Assembly: GCF_035556095.1 (NCBI RefSeq)
Contig: NZ_DATMFT010000005.1
Coordinates: 1 to 64,000 of the forward strand
Length of the DNA stretch: 64,000 nt
Source: Parapedobacter sp035556095
GTDB lineage: Bacteria; Bacteroidota; Bacteroidia; Sphingobacteriales; Sphingobacteriaceae
Direction of reading: 5' to 3'
Of the stretch, positions 51,653-62,100 are shown piece by piece; positions within the stretch are counted from its first letter, which is position 1, and the number at the start of each line of letters is the position of its first letter. The translations under genes were made by a program, and so were the position numbers. The notes under the pieces are model-generated. The model was not told the DNA's origin and did not search any database. It was given only the letters and a program-made list of their open reading frames with translations.

Positions 51653-52777
51653 TTAATGTTTTGCATTTACGGTTGAATAAACCGATTCAATCTTATTTAC
51701 CATTTTCTGTATATTATAGTTAGTACTGATGGTATTTAACGCTTCCTTTCCTAGCATTTCCCTTTCGATTTTTTTTTCCGTCAATTTTTGGATGGCGTTG
51801 GCCAACTGATCTGACCTTTTCGTTGCTATTAAAAGGCCGTTGTGTTGGTGCGTGATAATTTCTTTTGTTCCGTCTACAGCGGTCGCAATCACAGCTTTCC
51901 CCATGGCCATAGCTTCTAGTACAGCAATTGGCAGTCCTTCCCACAAAGAAGGAAGGCAGAAAATATCAATTGCGTTGAGAAGATCCGGTACATCTTGCCT
52001 AAAATCTTGAAACACAATTTTTTCTGATACATTTAGAGATGTAGCCATATCGACTATTGTTTTCTTCATGTCGCCATTGCCCACGATCAAAAAGCGTATA
52101 TTTGCGTCGTTCGGCAGCAATGCGATAGCCTTGATTAAGGTCCCGGGATCTTTTTGTTCGGTTATTCTGCCAATGAATCCAACAAGCGTAACACTTCGAT
52201 CAATTCCCAATTCTGTCCTTATGTCTTTAAACTGTCTATTAAGGCTGAACTTATGCTGGTCGACACCGTTTTTGATTACACATGTCCTTTCCATCGCAAA
52301 TTTAGCTTTCCCTTCTTTCATGTTATTTTCCGACACGCAGAGGGTTATGTCTGATTTACGCACCAAAAACTGTTCGCTTTTAATTCTGATAAATTTTATC
52401 AAGAAGTTTTGGTTTTTGTGAAAAGACCAACCATGAACCGTGTAAATTGTAGTTAACCCGAGTCTTTTGGCGCTAAGTATTGTGTTGGAAGCTGCACGTG
52501 TTCCGTGAGCATGCAAAATGTCAATTTTTTCGGTAGCTAGTATTTTTTTTACTTTTGGCCAAATCCTGAAATCGAATGGGCGAGTGGTTTCAATCACGTA
52601 AACTTTAAAACCTTTCTGAGTTAGCAAACTAACCATCGGTCCATATGTAAACGCCAATATCACAGACTCAAAGTGGATGCTATTGAGGTGGGTTACCAGA
52701 TCGAGGACGTGCGACTCGCCGCCGCCAATCTTTCCCTGCCTTATGGTATGCAGTATTTTTAGTTTTCTACGAGTCAT
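51653..52777 (-). CDS. Glycosyltransferase family 4
   Basis: A 374-residue GT-B enzyme: LHTIRQGKIGGGESHVLDLV (donor loop), HAHGTRAAS, VGFIGRITEQKDPGTLIKA, FCLPSLWEGLPIAVLEAM (E-x7-E) and TAVDGTKEII. This is the retaining GT4 pattern. It lies between two GT2 genes on the minus strand; the 83-base gap upstream of it (52778-52860) has no clear promoter or terminator. Confidence 0.9.
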   Translation of the reverse strand: MTRRKLKILHTIRQGKIGGGESHVLDLVTHLNSIHFESVILAFTYGPMVSLLTQKGFKVYVIETTRPFDFRIWPKVKKILATEKIDILHAHGTRAASNTILSAKRLGLTTIYTVHGWSFHKNQNFLIKFIRIKSEQFLVRKSDITLCVSENNMKEGKAKFAMERTCVIKNGVDQHKFSLNRQFKDIRTELGIDRSVTLVGFIGRITEQKDPGTLIKAIALLPNDANIRFLIVGNGDMKKTIVDMATSLNVSEKIVFQDFRQDVPDLLNAIDIFCLPSLWEGLPIAVLEAMAMGKAVIATAVDGTKEIITHQHNGLLIATKRSDQLANAIQKLTEKKIEREMLGKEALNTISTNYNIQKMVNKIESVYSTVNAKH

Positions 52778-52860
52778 GTTTTTATTTTTGGTTTGCCACG
52801 TCCTTGCGCTGAATCCCTTGTATTCAGAAGTGCTGTTGTAGCTTCGGACAGCGATCTGGA

Positions 52861-53856
52861 TTATAAGCGTTCCTTGATTTTTTTGTAATAAAAGTAGATA
52901 CCCGATGGCAAGTATATTAGTAGCAGTATCCCTAGATAGCTCAATTGGATGTACGCTTTATTTCGAAACGTTTCGCCTGGATATTTTTTGAAGAACCGCA
53001 TGACTTCGTTGTAGAATTGCTCAACTGCTGATTTTTCCACTTTTACCATTTTGCTGATCATTTGTATTGCGTAAAACATTTTCTGTCGTCTAGCCAATGG
53101 TGCTAAGTTTGGGTAACGATCAGATGTTATGTTTTCGATTTTATTTACGCGATACAAAACCCCCTCCAAATATTTATTGAGATGGTGTTTCGCAAAAAGC
53201 CTGGAGGTTGAGGTTTCCCGGTGGTGATATGTATAAAGCGGATTGTCTATAAACACACTTTTTTGTGCGAAGGAAAAGGCTTCAAAGTTGAATAGAAAAT
53301 CTTCCTCACTTTTGCCTTCCTCGAAACGGATATTTTCGGCTTCCAAAAGACTTTTTTTGTAAATCTTTGTCCAAACGAAATGGTCTAGTACTTCGGCAGA
53401 CAAGAACGCTGTCATCCCTTTTTCATTGTCAAACAAAAATTCTCTTTCCGAGTGTGTACGGGGATACTTATTTCCTGCCTCATCTACCTGTTGGAATGAG
53501 CACGCGGAAATATCGGCACTATTTTTTTCGATATTTTTAACCAGCGTGGCAAACAATGTGGGATCTACGATATCGTCATTGTCGATGAAGCCGATATACT
53601 TCCCGGTGCTGACCTCAATACCTCGGTTTCTGGCGGTTGACTGTCCGCCATTGGGTTTATGGATAACCTTTATCCGAGCATCTGATCGAGCGCGCTCGTC
53701 GCATATATCGCCAGAACGGTCGGATGAACCATCGTTTACCAATATAAGCTCAAAATCAGTAAACGTTTGTTTTATCACAGAGTCAATGCAGGCGTTGAGG
53801 TATGCTTCGGCCTGGTAAACCGGAATTATGATGCTCAGTTGTTGTTTATACATCAT
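52861..53856 (-). CDS. Glycosyltransferase family 2 with C-terminal membrane helix
   Basis: A 331-residue enzyme: LSIIIPVYQAEAYLNACIDS, LVNDGSSDRSGDICDE, PNGGQSTARNRGIEVSTGKY, FIDNDDIVD (DxD) and EGKSEEDFLFNFE (acceptor-site ED). One hydrophobic helix near the C-terminus (YLGILLLIYLPSGIYFYY) probably anchors it to the inner membrane. It starts only 5 bases after the NRPS stop, so it is almost certainly on the same transcript, the best evidence that glycosylation belongs to the lipopeptide pathway. Confidence 0.9.
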   Translation of the reverse strand: MMYKQQLSIIIPVYQAEAYLNACIDSVIKQTFTDFELILVNDGSSDRSGDICDERARSDARIKVIHKPNGGQSTARNRGIEVSTGKYIGFIDNDDIVDPTLFATLVKNIEKNSADISACSFQQVDEAGNKYPRTHSEREFLFDNEKGMTAFLSAEVLDHFVWTKIYKKSLLEAENIRFEEGKSEEDFLFNFEAFSFAQKSVFIDNPLYTYHHRETSTSRLFAKHHLNKYLEGVLYRVNKIENITSDRYPNLAPLARRQKMFYAIQMISKMVKVEKSAVEQFYNEVMRFFKKYPGETFRNKAYIQLSYLGILLLIYLPSGIYFYYKKIKERL

Positions 53857-53861
53857 TTGTG

Positions 53862-56800
53862 CTATTGGAAGTTAACAGTTTGGTTGTTTGCCGCTTGATT
53901 CAATGAATATTGGAGTGCCTTGGCAAAATAACGATCGTTAGGAGGATCTAGAAAATTATGGTGGTCACCTGGGATTTCATAGACATTTACTCCTTTTAGG
54001 GCGGCGTTGGACCAACCCAGATATTTCGGTTCTTCAAGAAAATAGATTCTTTCCTTTGCCTTGAATAAATTCACCTTTATGTCTAAAGGTACAATTCGGT
54101 ACATTTGCTCTGCCACGTTATAATTTTGGTAAATTTCAAAGTGTTTTGCAAAATCTGCTACCGATTCGGCATTTTCATAACCCAATCCGGCACGCATTCC
54201 ATCGACTAAACGCTTATATTGGTATCGGATGGTATCTATCGGACGGTGAAAAAACGAACTTGTAAAGAAGGCGAGTTTTTTTAATTGCCGTATTGCAAAC
54301 CGCCCAGCAGTACGACTGGAAGGATCCGTTTCAAACTTATTATTAATATAGGTGTCAATAATGCCTAGCAATAATATTTTCTTTCCCTTTGCTTTTAGCT
54401 GTTTGGCCATCTCGAACGCGATTAATCCGCCAAATGAATAACCGGCAATGGCATAAGGGCCATCCGGATTATTGTCCAAAAGCTCTTCAATATACCGTCT
54501 ACTTATCTCTTCAATACTGTCGAAAGCCTGCTTTTCGCCACTAAGCCCAAGGGCCTGAAACGCATATACTGGCTGCTCTGGATCCATATATTCTACCATG
54601 GTGCGATATACGAGTACGTTTAGTCCGCCGCCGTGAATGAGATAAATTGGAGGTTTAGTGCCAGTGGGTTTGATGGGAACCAGGGCCTTCCAGCTTATTT
54701 CCGCCTGTTTGCCTAGTACAAGTTGTAAGAAGTCGCCAAACTTGGATTTGTCGAAAAGGGTGGTCAATGGCAGTCTTATGTTAATTGCTCTTTCAATTTT
54801 TGTCATCAGTTCGACGGCCAGGAGGGAATGCCCACCGAGTTCGAAGAAATCGTCGGTAGGCTGGATTTTTTCGATATTAAGTATACTTGACCAGATTTGG
54901 GTAATGGTTTTTTCGATATCCGGCTGTGATTCGGAGGCAGTTTTTTGTTCCTGCTTATGGTGTTGTTGCTTTGTCGGTTTAGGCAGAGCTTTCCGGTCAA
55001 TCTTATTATTGCTGGTCAGTGGCAATTGTTCGAGTGCAACCCAATCGTTCGGAATCATGTAGTCGGGTAACGAGCTACGAAGACTGGTTTTCCACCGCAA
55101 TAATTGGTCTTTTCCAATTATCGGTATGGTTTCGCCCGGTATCCGGATAAATTCACGGATGGCAATCTGATTGTCAATAGAGACCGGGGGTGGAGGGAGT
55201 AGTTGCGGATTTTGTTGATTTATGAACACGGCTTCACAGATGCCGTCGGTACCATCGGTAGACCAACGCACGTGGGCATTGTAACCGTATTTGATGGCAG
55301 CGTCCCAGAGTGTATTCAGGTCAATACCATCATGATCGTGTGTCATGGAAGCCTCCACACGGTTTCTTAGTGTGCTAATGGCTTGGTTGTCGTTTAATGA
55401 TTCCAGGTGGCTGGTGATTGCCAGATCACGCGTGGTACGATGGTTCGGAATGTCTCGGACAGCTACAGTTTTGCCATGGTATTGTGCCAACAACTCTTCG
55501 GTACGCTTTAAGGATTGCCACGACTCGGTATGTGTTGGTTGAACACAAGTATGGCCACTGTTGACGTAAAGCCATACGTCATAATGGTATTTAGTGATCT
55601 CATTGAGGAATTTTCCACGACGTAGCTGGACATCAACCCCCGTAATTTGCGGGACGAGTTCTCGAATGCGATAGAAAAAAGCCGGATCCATGGTCAACTC
55701 ATCTTCGAGTCGCAACCTATTGGCGACGATTTTCCTGAAAGCCCCTACGGTTGTATTGTCTTTCGTATGGCTTAGTTGGTCGGCTGTGTGGTGAATAGGC
55801 AAGGTATTTTTGCCTTGGATGTCACCTAAGAAAATACAGCCTTGATCCATGTGGTTTGCTGCCTCGGTAACTACCTTGACGAGGTAATCCATATCCGGGA
55901 AATACTGAACCACACTATGTACAAGTACCAGGTCGGGCTTCACGCCGTTGAGGCAACTGAAATCGTCTGCAGGAGCTACATAAGCTCTTGCATGGCCCAG
56001 TGTGTCAGGCGAGACCGCAATTTTTTCTTGTAGTTTTTTGATTGCTGATTCCGCGTAATCCGTAGCGATATATTGGTCTACTTCAGCAGCTAACTCAAAC
56101 ATTAACTGTCCCGCGCCACTACCCACTTCGAAAATACGGCGGGGAGCCAGCTGTTTTATTCGTTGCGTTGAACTATCTAGCCATTCTATGGTTTGATCCT
56201 TTAAATCATCTGCCTGGTTTCCTAATTGTTTTACGATTGCCACGTCTAGGTTTTGGTCCGCAAGGTCAAGGTCTGCCTCTGACCGAATTCCTTGATGGTA
56301 GATGTTGTCCCATTTGTCTTTCCAGGTAATCGATTGTTCGGCCCGGTCGCCCGCGCTGGTAGGAACAACGTACGCTACTAGGCGCTGGTCGCCGGGTGTA
56401 TCCTCCCGGGCAACGACTACAGCTTCTTTGATGTCTGATTGCTTGGTCAGTTGGTGCTCGATTTCTTCCAACTCGATTCGGTAGCCTCTGATTTTGACTT
56501 GGTGGTCCAACCGGCCGAGACAAACGATTTCGCCGCGCTCTGTCTCCTTGCCTAAGTCGCCTGTGGCGTAGATCCGCCTTTTAGGGTCAATCGGATCAGA
56601 TAGAAAGCGCTCTTGGGTCATTTTTGGTTTACCGTGATAACCACGCGCCACGCCCTCGCCGCCGATAAATAGTTGCCCGGTTTCACCGCGTGGAACCGGA
56701 TTCAATCTTTCGTCGAGTATATGTATTGTTGTATTGGCAATGGGCAGGCCAACTGTTACTGAAGGAAGCTCGTTAGCTCGAATTTGTTTTACGGTCGACC

Positions 56801-59117
56801 AGATAGTGGTTTCAGTGGGTCCGTACATATTCCATACCTCGCTGCCGAGTTCCAAAAGTCTTTTTGCCAAATCAGGAGGTAGCGGCTCGCCACCACAAAG
56901 TATTTTCGTTGTTTTCTTTGTTTCCCAACCGGCATAGGTTAACATTCGCCAAGTAGCTGGAGTGGCCTGCATAATGGTGGTCTTTGTATCATCCATCAAC
57001 CGGAGCAATTCTCGCGCGTCTTTAATCGATTCTTTGTCGGCGAGTATCAATTCCGCGCCACTCGTTAACGGTAGGTATAGCTCCAAGCCGGCGATATCGA
57101 ATGATATCGTGGTAACAGCCAGTAAACGATCGGCTGATGTTATGCCTGGTTCACGCTGCATGCTTAGCAGGAAATTAGTGAGGCTATGGTGTTCTATTTC
57201 CACACCTTTGGGTGTCCCAGTAGAACCGGACGTGTAGAGAATGTAAGCCAAATCATGACCTTTGGTTTTGTTTTCGGGTGCGTGACGAGGTAATAGCATG
57301 CTCTCGTGCTCCAGTGTTTCAAGCGCAACCTCTTCGCCATGGCTGGTTAATGTTCCTATATATTGGCGATTAGTAATCAGTAGTTTAGCCCCCGAGTCGT
57401 TTAGCATATAGCGAATACGATCGCTAGGGTAGGTTGGATCGATGGGAAGGTATGCAGCTCCCGACTTGGCTATTCCCAGCAGGGCAATCACCATGCTTAT
57501 GGTTCTGTCTACTGCGAGTCCGACAATATCGCCTTTTTCGATACCTTTTCCTTGCAGGTAGTGAGCGATTTGGTTAGCGCGGAAGTCGAGATCACCATAA
57601 GATAGCCGCGTTGACCCGAATTGGATTGCCATTTTTTCTGGCATACGTAAGGCTGCCTCACTAATTAGCTCGAAAAACGGCTTGTCTTTAGGGTAGTCCT
57701 GTTCCTTTGAAGACCCTATTTTAGCTGTACCTTTTCTGTCCGACTGGCTTGAAATGTTCAGTGATCCAATGAGCGTGGAGGGTTCTTGAACGACAGTGTT
57801 GAGCATTGCTTCGAAGTCAGTCATCATCTTCTCGATGGTATTTGCATTGAAAAGGCCGGTGTTGTACGACCATTCTAATACAAAAGTATCGTGTGATCCA
57901 GTCAAGTTTAGGAAAATTTCAAAGTTTTCAAAGGCACGTGGATTGGAGATAAGCGTATGATTAATGTTGGGAAACGAAACATTCGTATCCATACCCATAT
58001 CGATGTTGAATACAACAGGAACCAACGGAACGCGCGAATTGTCACGCTTCATTTTTATTGATTTTAGCAGCGTTCCCAATGTAAACAATTGGTGGTCGTA
58101 GTCATCGAGTAACTCTGATTTTCGTGTTTTTAGATGTTGATCGAACGGTATGGATGATTGTACAGACCCTCGGATGGGAAGTAAGTTTACACAATGTCCT
58201 ACGAGGTTGAAATAGCCCGTGGCTGATTGGCCGGCAGCGGGTAATCCTATTACAATATCGGTTTGGCCGGTCAATTTACTCAGATAAACTTCGAAAGCAA
58301 TCAGGAGCGTATTAACAATACTGAGTCCGTGGGTGGCCCCCAAGCGCTTGATACCGTGTGCCAAGGTGGGGTCTATGGCAAAATCATCCCTTCGGCTTTT
58401 GTAGGTACGCTGATCGGGTCGGGGCCGGTCGGTGGGGAGCGACAACGGTTCCGGAATGGTGTTAAACTTTTCAAGCCAATACCGCCGCGTCTCCAAGTAG
58501 TTTTCCCTAGAAACCGATGCTTCCATCTCTCGACTATACCTTGCCATAGGAATGGCTTCGGATAATGCCGGTTCTCTTTCAGACACCAACGCTCCATAGA
58601 TCTCGGAAAGCTCTTCCAACAGGATTCCGAACGACCATCCGTCACAAATGATGTGGTGAGCGGTCAGTCTGAGCATATGGCTGTCATTCGCCAATTTGAA
58701 CAAGAAGCTTCGGAAAAGTGGTCCGGCTTGCAAATCGAACGGTTCTCTTGCATCCCGGTTCCCAAATTCCGTTAAGTCATGCTCCTGATCCGCTTCGCTT
58801 TTAACAGAAATGTCCTCAAACTGAATCGTTTTCAAATATTGGTCGGCTACATAAATTTGCCGACCGTCGGCACTAAAGGTGTAGCGTAGTGCTTCGTGGC
58901 GTTGGATAATCTTGCCTAACGCCTTTTCGAGCATCTTGATGTTCAAGTACCCCTCCAAACGTAGGGAAATGGACTCATTGTAGGCACAGCTTGCCTCATG
59001 ACCTCCGAGGGTACACGACAGCCAGATTTCTAGTTGCGTTTCGGCTGTTGGAACAATCCGTTCAATTTCACCGTTAAAAAAGGGATTGTAATCAACGGGT
59101 ATTAGATCGTATGTCAT
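53862..59117 (-). CDS. NRPS module C-A(N-MT)-PCP-TE
   Basis: A 1751-residue single-module synthetase with its own release domain. Condensation domain about 20-450 with HHIICDG at 154-160. Adenylation domain from about 470 with YTSGSTGTPKG near 630. Pocket residues read from FDIAGL, MQATPATW, ILCGG and NMYGPTETTIW are D-I-L-Q-L-G-M-I-W plus the A10 Lys, close to glycine codes. An N-methyltransferase (about 900-1300; FEVGSGAGQLMFELA near 997) sits between adenylation motifs A8 and A10. PCP with FFELGGHSLLAVEL near 1427. Thioesterase with GYSFGG (Ser near 1560) and final His in PGDHHNF. Predicted step: take the beta-amino-acyl chain from the upstream PKS, couple N-methyl-glycine, release by the TE as acid or ring. 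It follows the PKS by 15 bases. Confidence 0.92.
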   Translation of the reverse strand: MTYDLIPVDYNPFFNGEIERIVPTAETQLEIWLSCTLGGHEASCAYNESISLRLEGYLNIKMLEKALGKIIQRHEALRYTFSADGRQIYVADQYLKTIQFEDISVKSEADQEHDLTEFGNRDAREPFDLQAGPLFRSFLFKLANDSHMLRLTAHHIICDGWSFGILLEELSEIYGALVSEREPALSEAIPMARYSREMEASVSRENYLETRRYWLEKFNTIPEPLSLPTDRPRPDQRTYKSRRDDFAIDPTLAHGIKRLGATHGLSIVNTLLIAFEVYLSKLTGQTDIVIGLPAAGQSATGYFNLVGHCVNLLPIRGSVQSSIPFDQHLKTRKSELLDDYDHQLFTLGTLLKSIKMKRDNSRVPLVPVVFNIDMGMDTNVSFPNINHTLISNPRAFENFEIFLNLTGSHDTFVLEWSYNTGLFNANTIEKMMTDFEAMLNTVVQEPSTLIGSLNISSQSDRKGTAKIGSSKEQDYPKDKPFFELISEAALRMPEKMAIQFGSTRLSYGDLDFRANQIAHYLQGKGIEKGDIVGLAVDRTISMVIALLGIAKSGAAYLPIDPTYPSDRIRYMLNDSGAKLLITNRQYIGTLTSHGEEVALETLEHESMLLPRHAPENKTKGHDLAYILYTSGSTGTPKGVEIEHHSLTNFLLSMQREPGITSADRLLAVTTISFDIAGLELYLPLTSGAELILADKESIKDARELLRLMDDTKTTIMQATPATWRMLTYAGWETKKTTKILCGGEPLPPDLAKRLLELGSEVWNMYGPTETTIWSTVKQIRANELPSVTVGLPIANTTIHILDERLNPVPRGETGQLFIGGEGVARGYHGKPKMTQERFLSDPIDPKRRIYATGDLGKETERGEIVCLGRLDHQVKIRGYRIELEEIEHQLTKQSDIKEAVVVAREDTPGDQRLVAYVVPTSAGDRAEQSITWKDKWDNIYHQGIRSEADLDLADQNLDVAIVKQLGNQADDLKDQTIEWLDSSTQRIKQLAPRRIFEVGSGAGQLMFELAAEVDQYIATDYAESAIKKLQEKIAVSPDTLGHARAYVAPADDFSCLNGVKPDLVLVHSVVQYFPDMDYLVKVVTEAANHMDQGCIFLGDIQGKNTLPIHHTADQLSHTKDNTTVGAFRKIVANRLRLEDELTMDPAFFYRIRELVPQITGVDVQLRRGKFLNEITKYHYDVWLYVNSGHTCVQPTHTESWQSLKRTEELLAQYHGKTVAVRDIPNHRTTRDLAITSHLESLNDNQAISTLRNRVEASMTHDHDGIDLNTLWDAAIKYGYNAHVRWSTDGTDGICEAVFINQQNPQLLPPPPVSIDNQIAIREFIRIPGETIPIIGKDQLLRWKTSLRSSLPDYMIPNDWVALEQLPLTSNNKIDRKALPKPTKQQHHKQEQKTASESQPDIEKTITQIWSSILNIEKIQPTDDFFELGGHSLLAVELMTKIERAINIRLPLTTLFDKSKFGDFLQLVLGKQAEISWKALVPIKPTGTKPPIYLIHGGGLNVLVYRTMVEYMDPEQPVYAFQALGLSGEKQAFDSIEEISRRYIEELLDNNPDGPYAIAGYSFGGLIAFEMAKQLKAKGKKILLLGIIDTYINNKFETDPSSRTAGRFAIRQLKKLAFFTSSFFHRPIDTIRYQYKRLVDGMRAGLGYENAESVADFAKHFEIYQNYNVAEQMYRIVPLDIKVNLFKAKERIYFLEEPKYLGWSNAALKGVNVYEIPGDHHNFLDPPNDRYFAKALQYSLNQAANNQTVNFQ

Positions 59118-59132
59118 TGTATATATGTCGGG

Positions 59133-62100
59133 TTACGGTGTTACTATTTGTAAAAATTTTCCCGGCTTTTTTTCATCCGCAACAAACCACGCTGCATTTC
59201 CATCCTGATTTCTGCCTAAACGAGCGTGAGCGATAGGAGGGATTGCTGTGGGATCAGTCGTCGGGATAAATCCTGCTTTTACAAGTTCGTGTACACTTCC
59301 TTCGAAGGCGTGCACGATATGACGGATGTCTTCATCAGTTTGAGCAATCGTGAGGAAACAGGGGAATCCATCTTGAATATGGATGCCCCGTAGCCGCATC
59401 GCAGCAAAAAGGAGCTCGCTGTAGGGGAATTCCTCGTGGTATTTTACTTTCCAAAGAGAACCGTAGTGCGCAATGAATAAAGGAGTTTGATATTTTTTGC
59501 AAATCTTATTGAGTGTGTCGGCTAGCTCGGCTGTCCGTGCGCTAAGCCGCTCCTGCAGTTGCGGCCCTTGCTCCTTAAGGTATTCCAAAGACGCTTTTGC
59601 ACTTGCCAATGCTAATGGGTGGCGAACGAAGGTGCCTGCAAAATATGTGACGCCCGTTTCTGGAACAGAATCGTCACCATATTGCCAATAGCCTCCGTCC
59701 AATGCATCCATAAAGGTACGTTTACCAGCGATTACCCCTACTGAAATGCCTCCACCAACGATTTTTCCATAGGTGGCTAAGTCTGCTTGGATGCCCCAAA
59801 TATGTTGCATGCCGTGCAAATGCATACGGAAACCAGTAATTACTTCGTCAAAAATAAGCACAGTACCAGATTGACTTGTGATATCGCGCAACTCACGTAC
59901 AAATTCGATGGGTTGGAATTCTGGTCTCCTGCTTTGGATAGGCTCCACGAGTACGGCAGCAATGTCGTTTGCTCGTTCGCGGATGATTTCCAAGGCTTTT
60001 GGCGACCCGTAATCGAGGATTAACATGTTCTGTACGGCTTCCGGCAAAATACCGGATGCAGCCGGAAATGTCTTCAACTTCTTTGTGCCTCTGACGATGA
60101 CCTCATCTACAATACCGTGATAGGAATTGGAAAACGCAACAATGGTGTTGCGCCCTGTTACGGTACGGGCAATGCGCATAGCGCCCAGTACCGCTTCCGA
60201 ACCTGTGTTGCACAATGCCGCCCGCTCCGATCGGGTTAGCTCACACAATAGCCGACATACGTCGCCAGCTTTTTCGTGTTGTGGTCCGACTTCGTAGCCT
60301 TCGTCTATTTGCCGGTGTAGCGCTTCTGTGATAAAGTCGGGCTGGTAACCCAACATATTGGAGCCAAATCCGTTTAGAGCATCGATATATTCGTTACCGT
60401 CGATGTCCCATAGTCGTGCACCTTTGGAACGGTTTACCACGACGGAATATACTAGCTCCTTGGTGGTGGGCCGGAAACCCGAGACAACACGTGGGTCTGC
60501 CATGTGCCGGCGGTGTTCTTGTGTATATGCTTTACTTTTGGCGGTTTTTGCAACATAGCGTTCAATGAAATCAGCCAAAAATTGACTTTGCTGGTCAGTG
60601 AGTGCTGTTGATTGCCGCTCGATACGTGCAGTAGCACCGAAAGGTTTCCGGATTTCCGCGGCCTCTTCAGGTGCTAATTGTGATACGTCAGTGGTAGCTG
60701 GGTCTATAACAGGCTGTTGTCGTGGAGCTGCAACGGTAGGTTGCATGTTGGCGATTGGTATCGGTGCGGCACCTTGCAGCAGCGCGATTTGCTGCGAAAT
60801 GAGACTAATTTGTTGTGAAATCAAACTGATGGCATCTACTCCATGGGATTGCGGTGGTGTAAAAGTGGGCGACATAACAGTTGGTTGTGTCGGCGCGACT
60901 GATGTAGGAGCAAGTTGGGGGACATCAGCGGGCAGTTGTGCGTCGAGATACGAACCAAGTAGGTCCAATGTATGACATTCTTCGTTGAGCATACGAAAAG
61001 TAATCGGTATGTTAAACGCTTTCTTTAAGCTTTGGGAAACTTGAGTCAATAAGAGTGAATCTAAACCTAATTCGATAAAACTCGCATCTACTGGAGCCGT
61101 CGAAATGTCGATGCCGGAAGCATTTTCCAGAATGATTTTTACTTGATCGATTAAATCATCTTTTCTCATGGTATGATTAATTGATTGTTTTTCAATAACT
61201 ATATTATTGCCCGTAGGTACGTTGTTGCCGATGGACTGGATGGCGTCGATCCAATATAATTTCCTATCGTAGCTATATGTGGGCACTGCCTGCAATATGC
61301 TGGGGTGTCTAGCGTATACGCTGTCCCACTGGGGCGTTTGCCCATGTAGCCACAGCTGACCGAGCGCGGTACGCATGGAAAGACCTTCATTAGCTTGGGG
61401 TTGGTAAATCGAAGCAAAGGTTCGCATAGCAAGATTGGCACCGTGCTGTTTCGTTAAGGTGGAAGTTACCTGTCCTGCTCCTGTTTCCAAATAAACGGGA
61501 CCGTCTAGTTCACGCTCGGCAAAAGTAATCGCATCCGAAAAACGAACAGTGGAGACGATGTGGTTGGCCCAATAAGCCGGGGAAACAGCCTCTTCATCAG
61601 TTAACCACTTGCCTGTAACCGTAGAAACAATCGGTGTTCGGGGCGTGTTAAGTTTGATAGATGCGATCGTTTCTTCGAATGTATCGACAATCGGCCGCAT
61701 CATCTCTGAATGGAAAGCATGGCTCGTATGTAGCAGTTTAGCAGCAATTCCGTCAGCGTCTAACATATGTGCGAAAGCTGCCACCTGATCTGTAGGGCCA
61801 GCGACCACGCATAGGTTCGGAGCATTGTTGGCCGCTAGAGACAAACCGGTCGGTAGCAGTGCCGTTAAACGGTCGGCAGCGGCGCGTACAGAGAGCATAC
61901 TTCCAGGAGAAACTGAGACAGAAAGCTTCCCTCTTGTAGCAATGACTTTAAGGGCCTCGGCCAGCGAAAATACCCCGGCAAGATGGGCCGCTGCGAATTC
62001 ACCGATGCTATGTCCGATTAGTGCCGTGGGGTAAACGCCCCAACTCATCCAAAGTTTGGCCAATGCGTAGGCCGTAATAAAGAGCGCAGGCTGTGTATAA

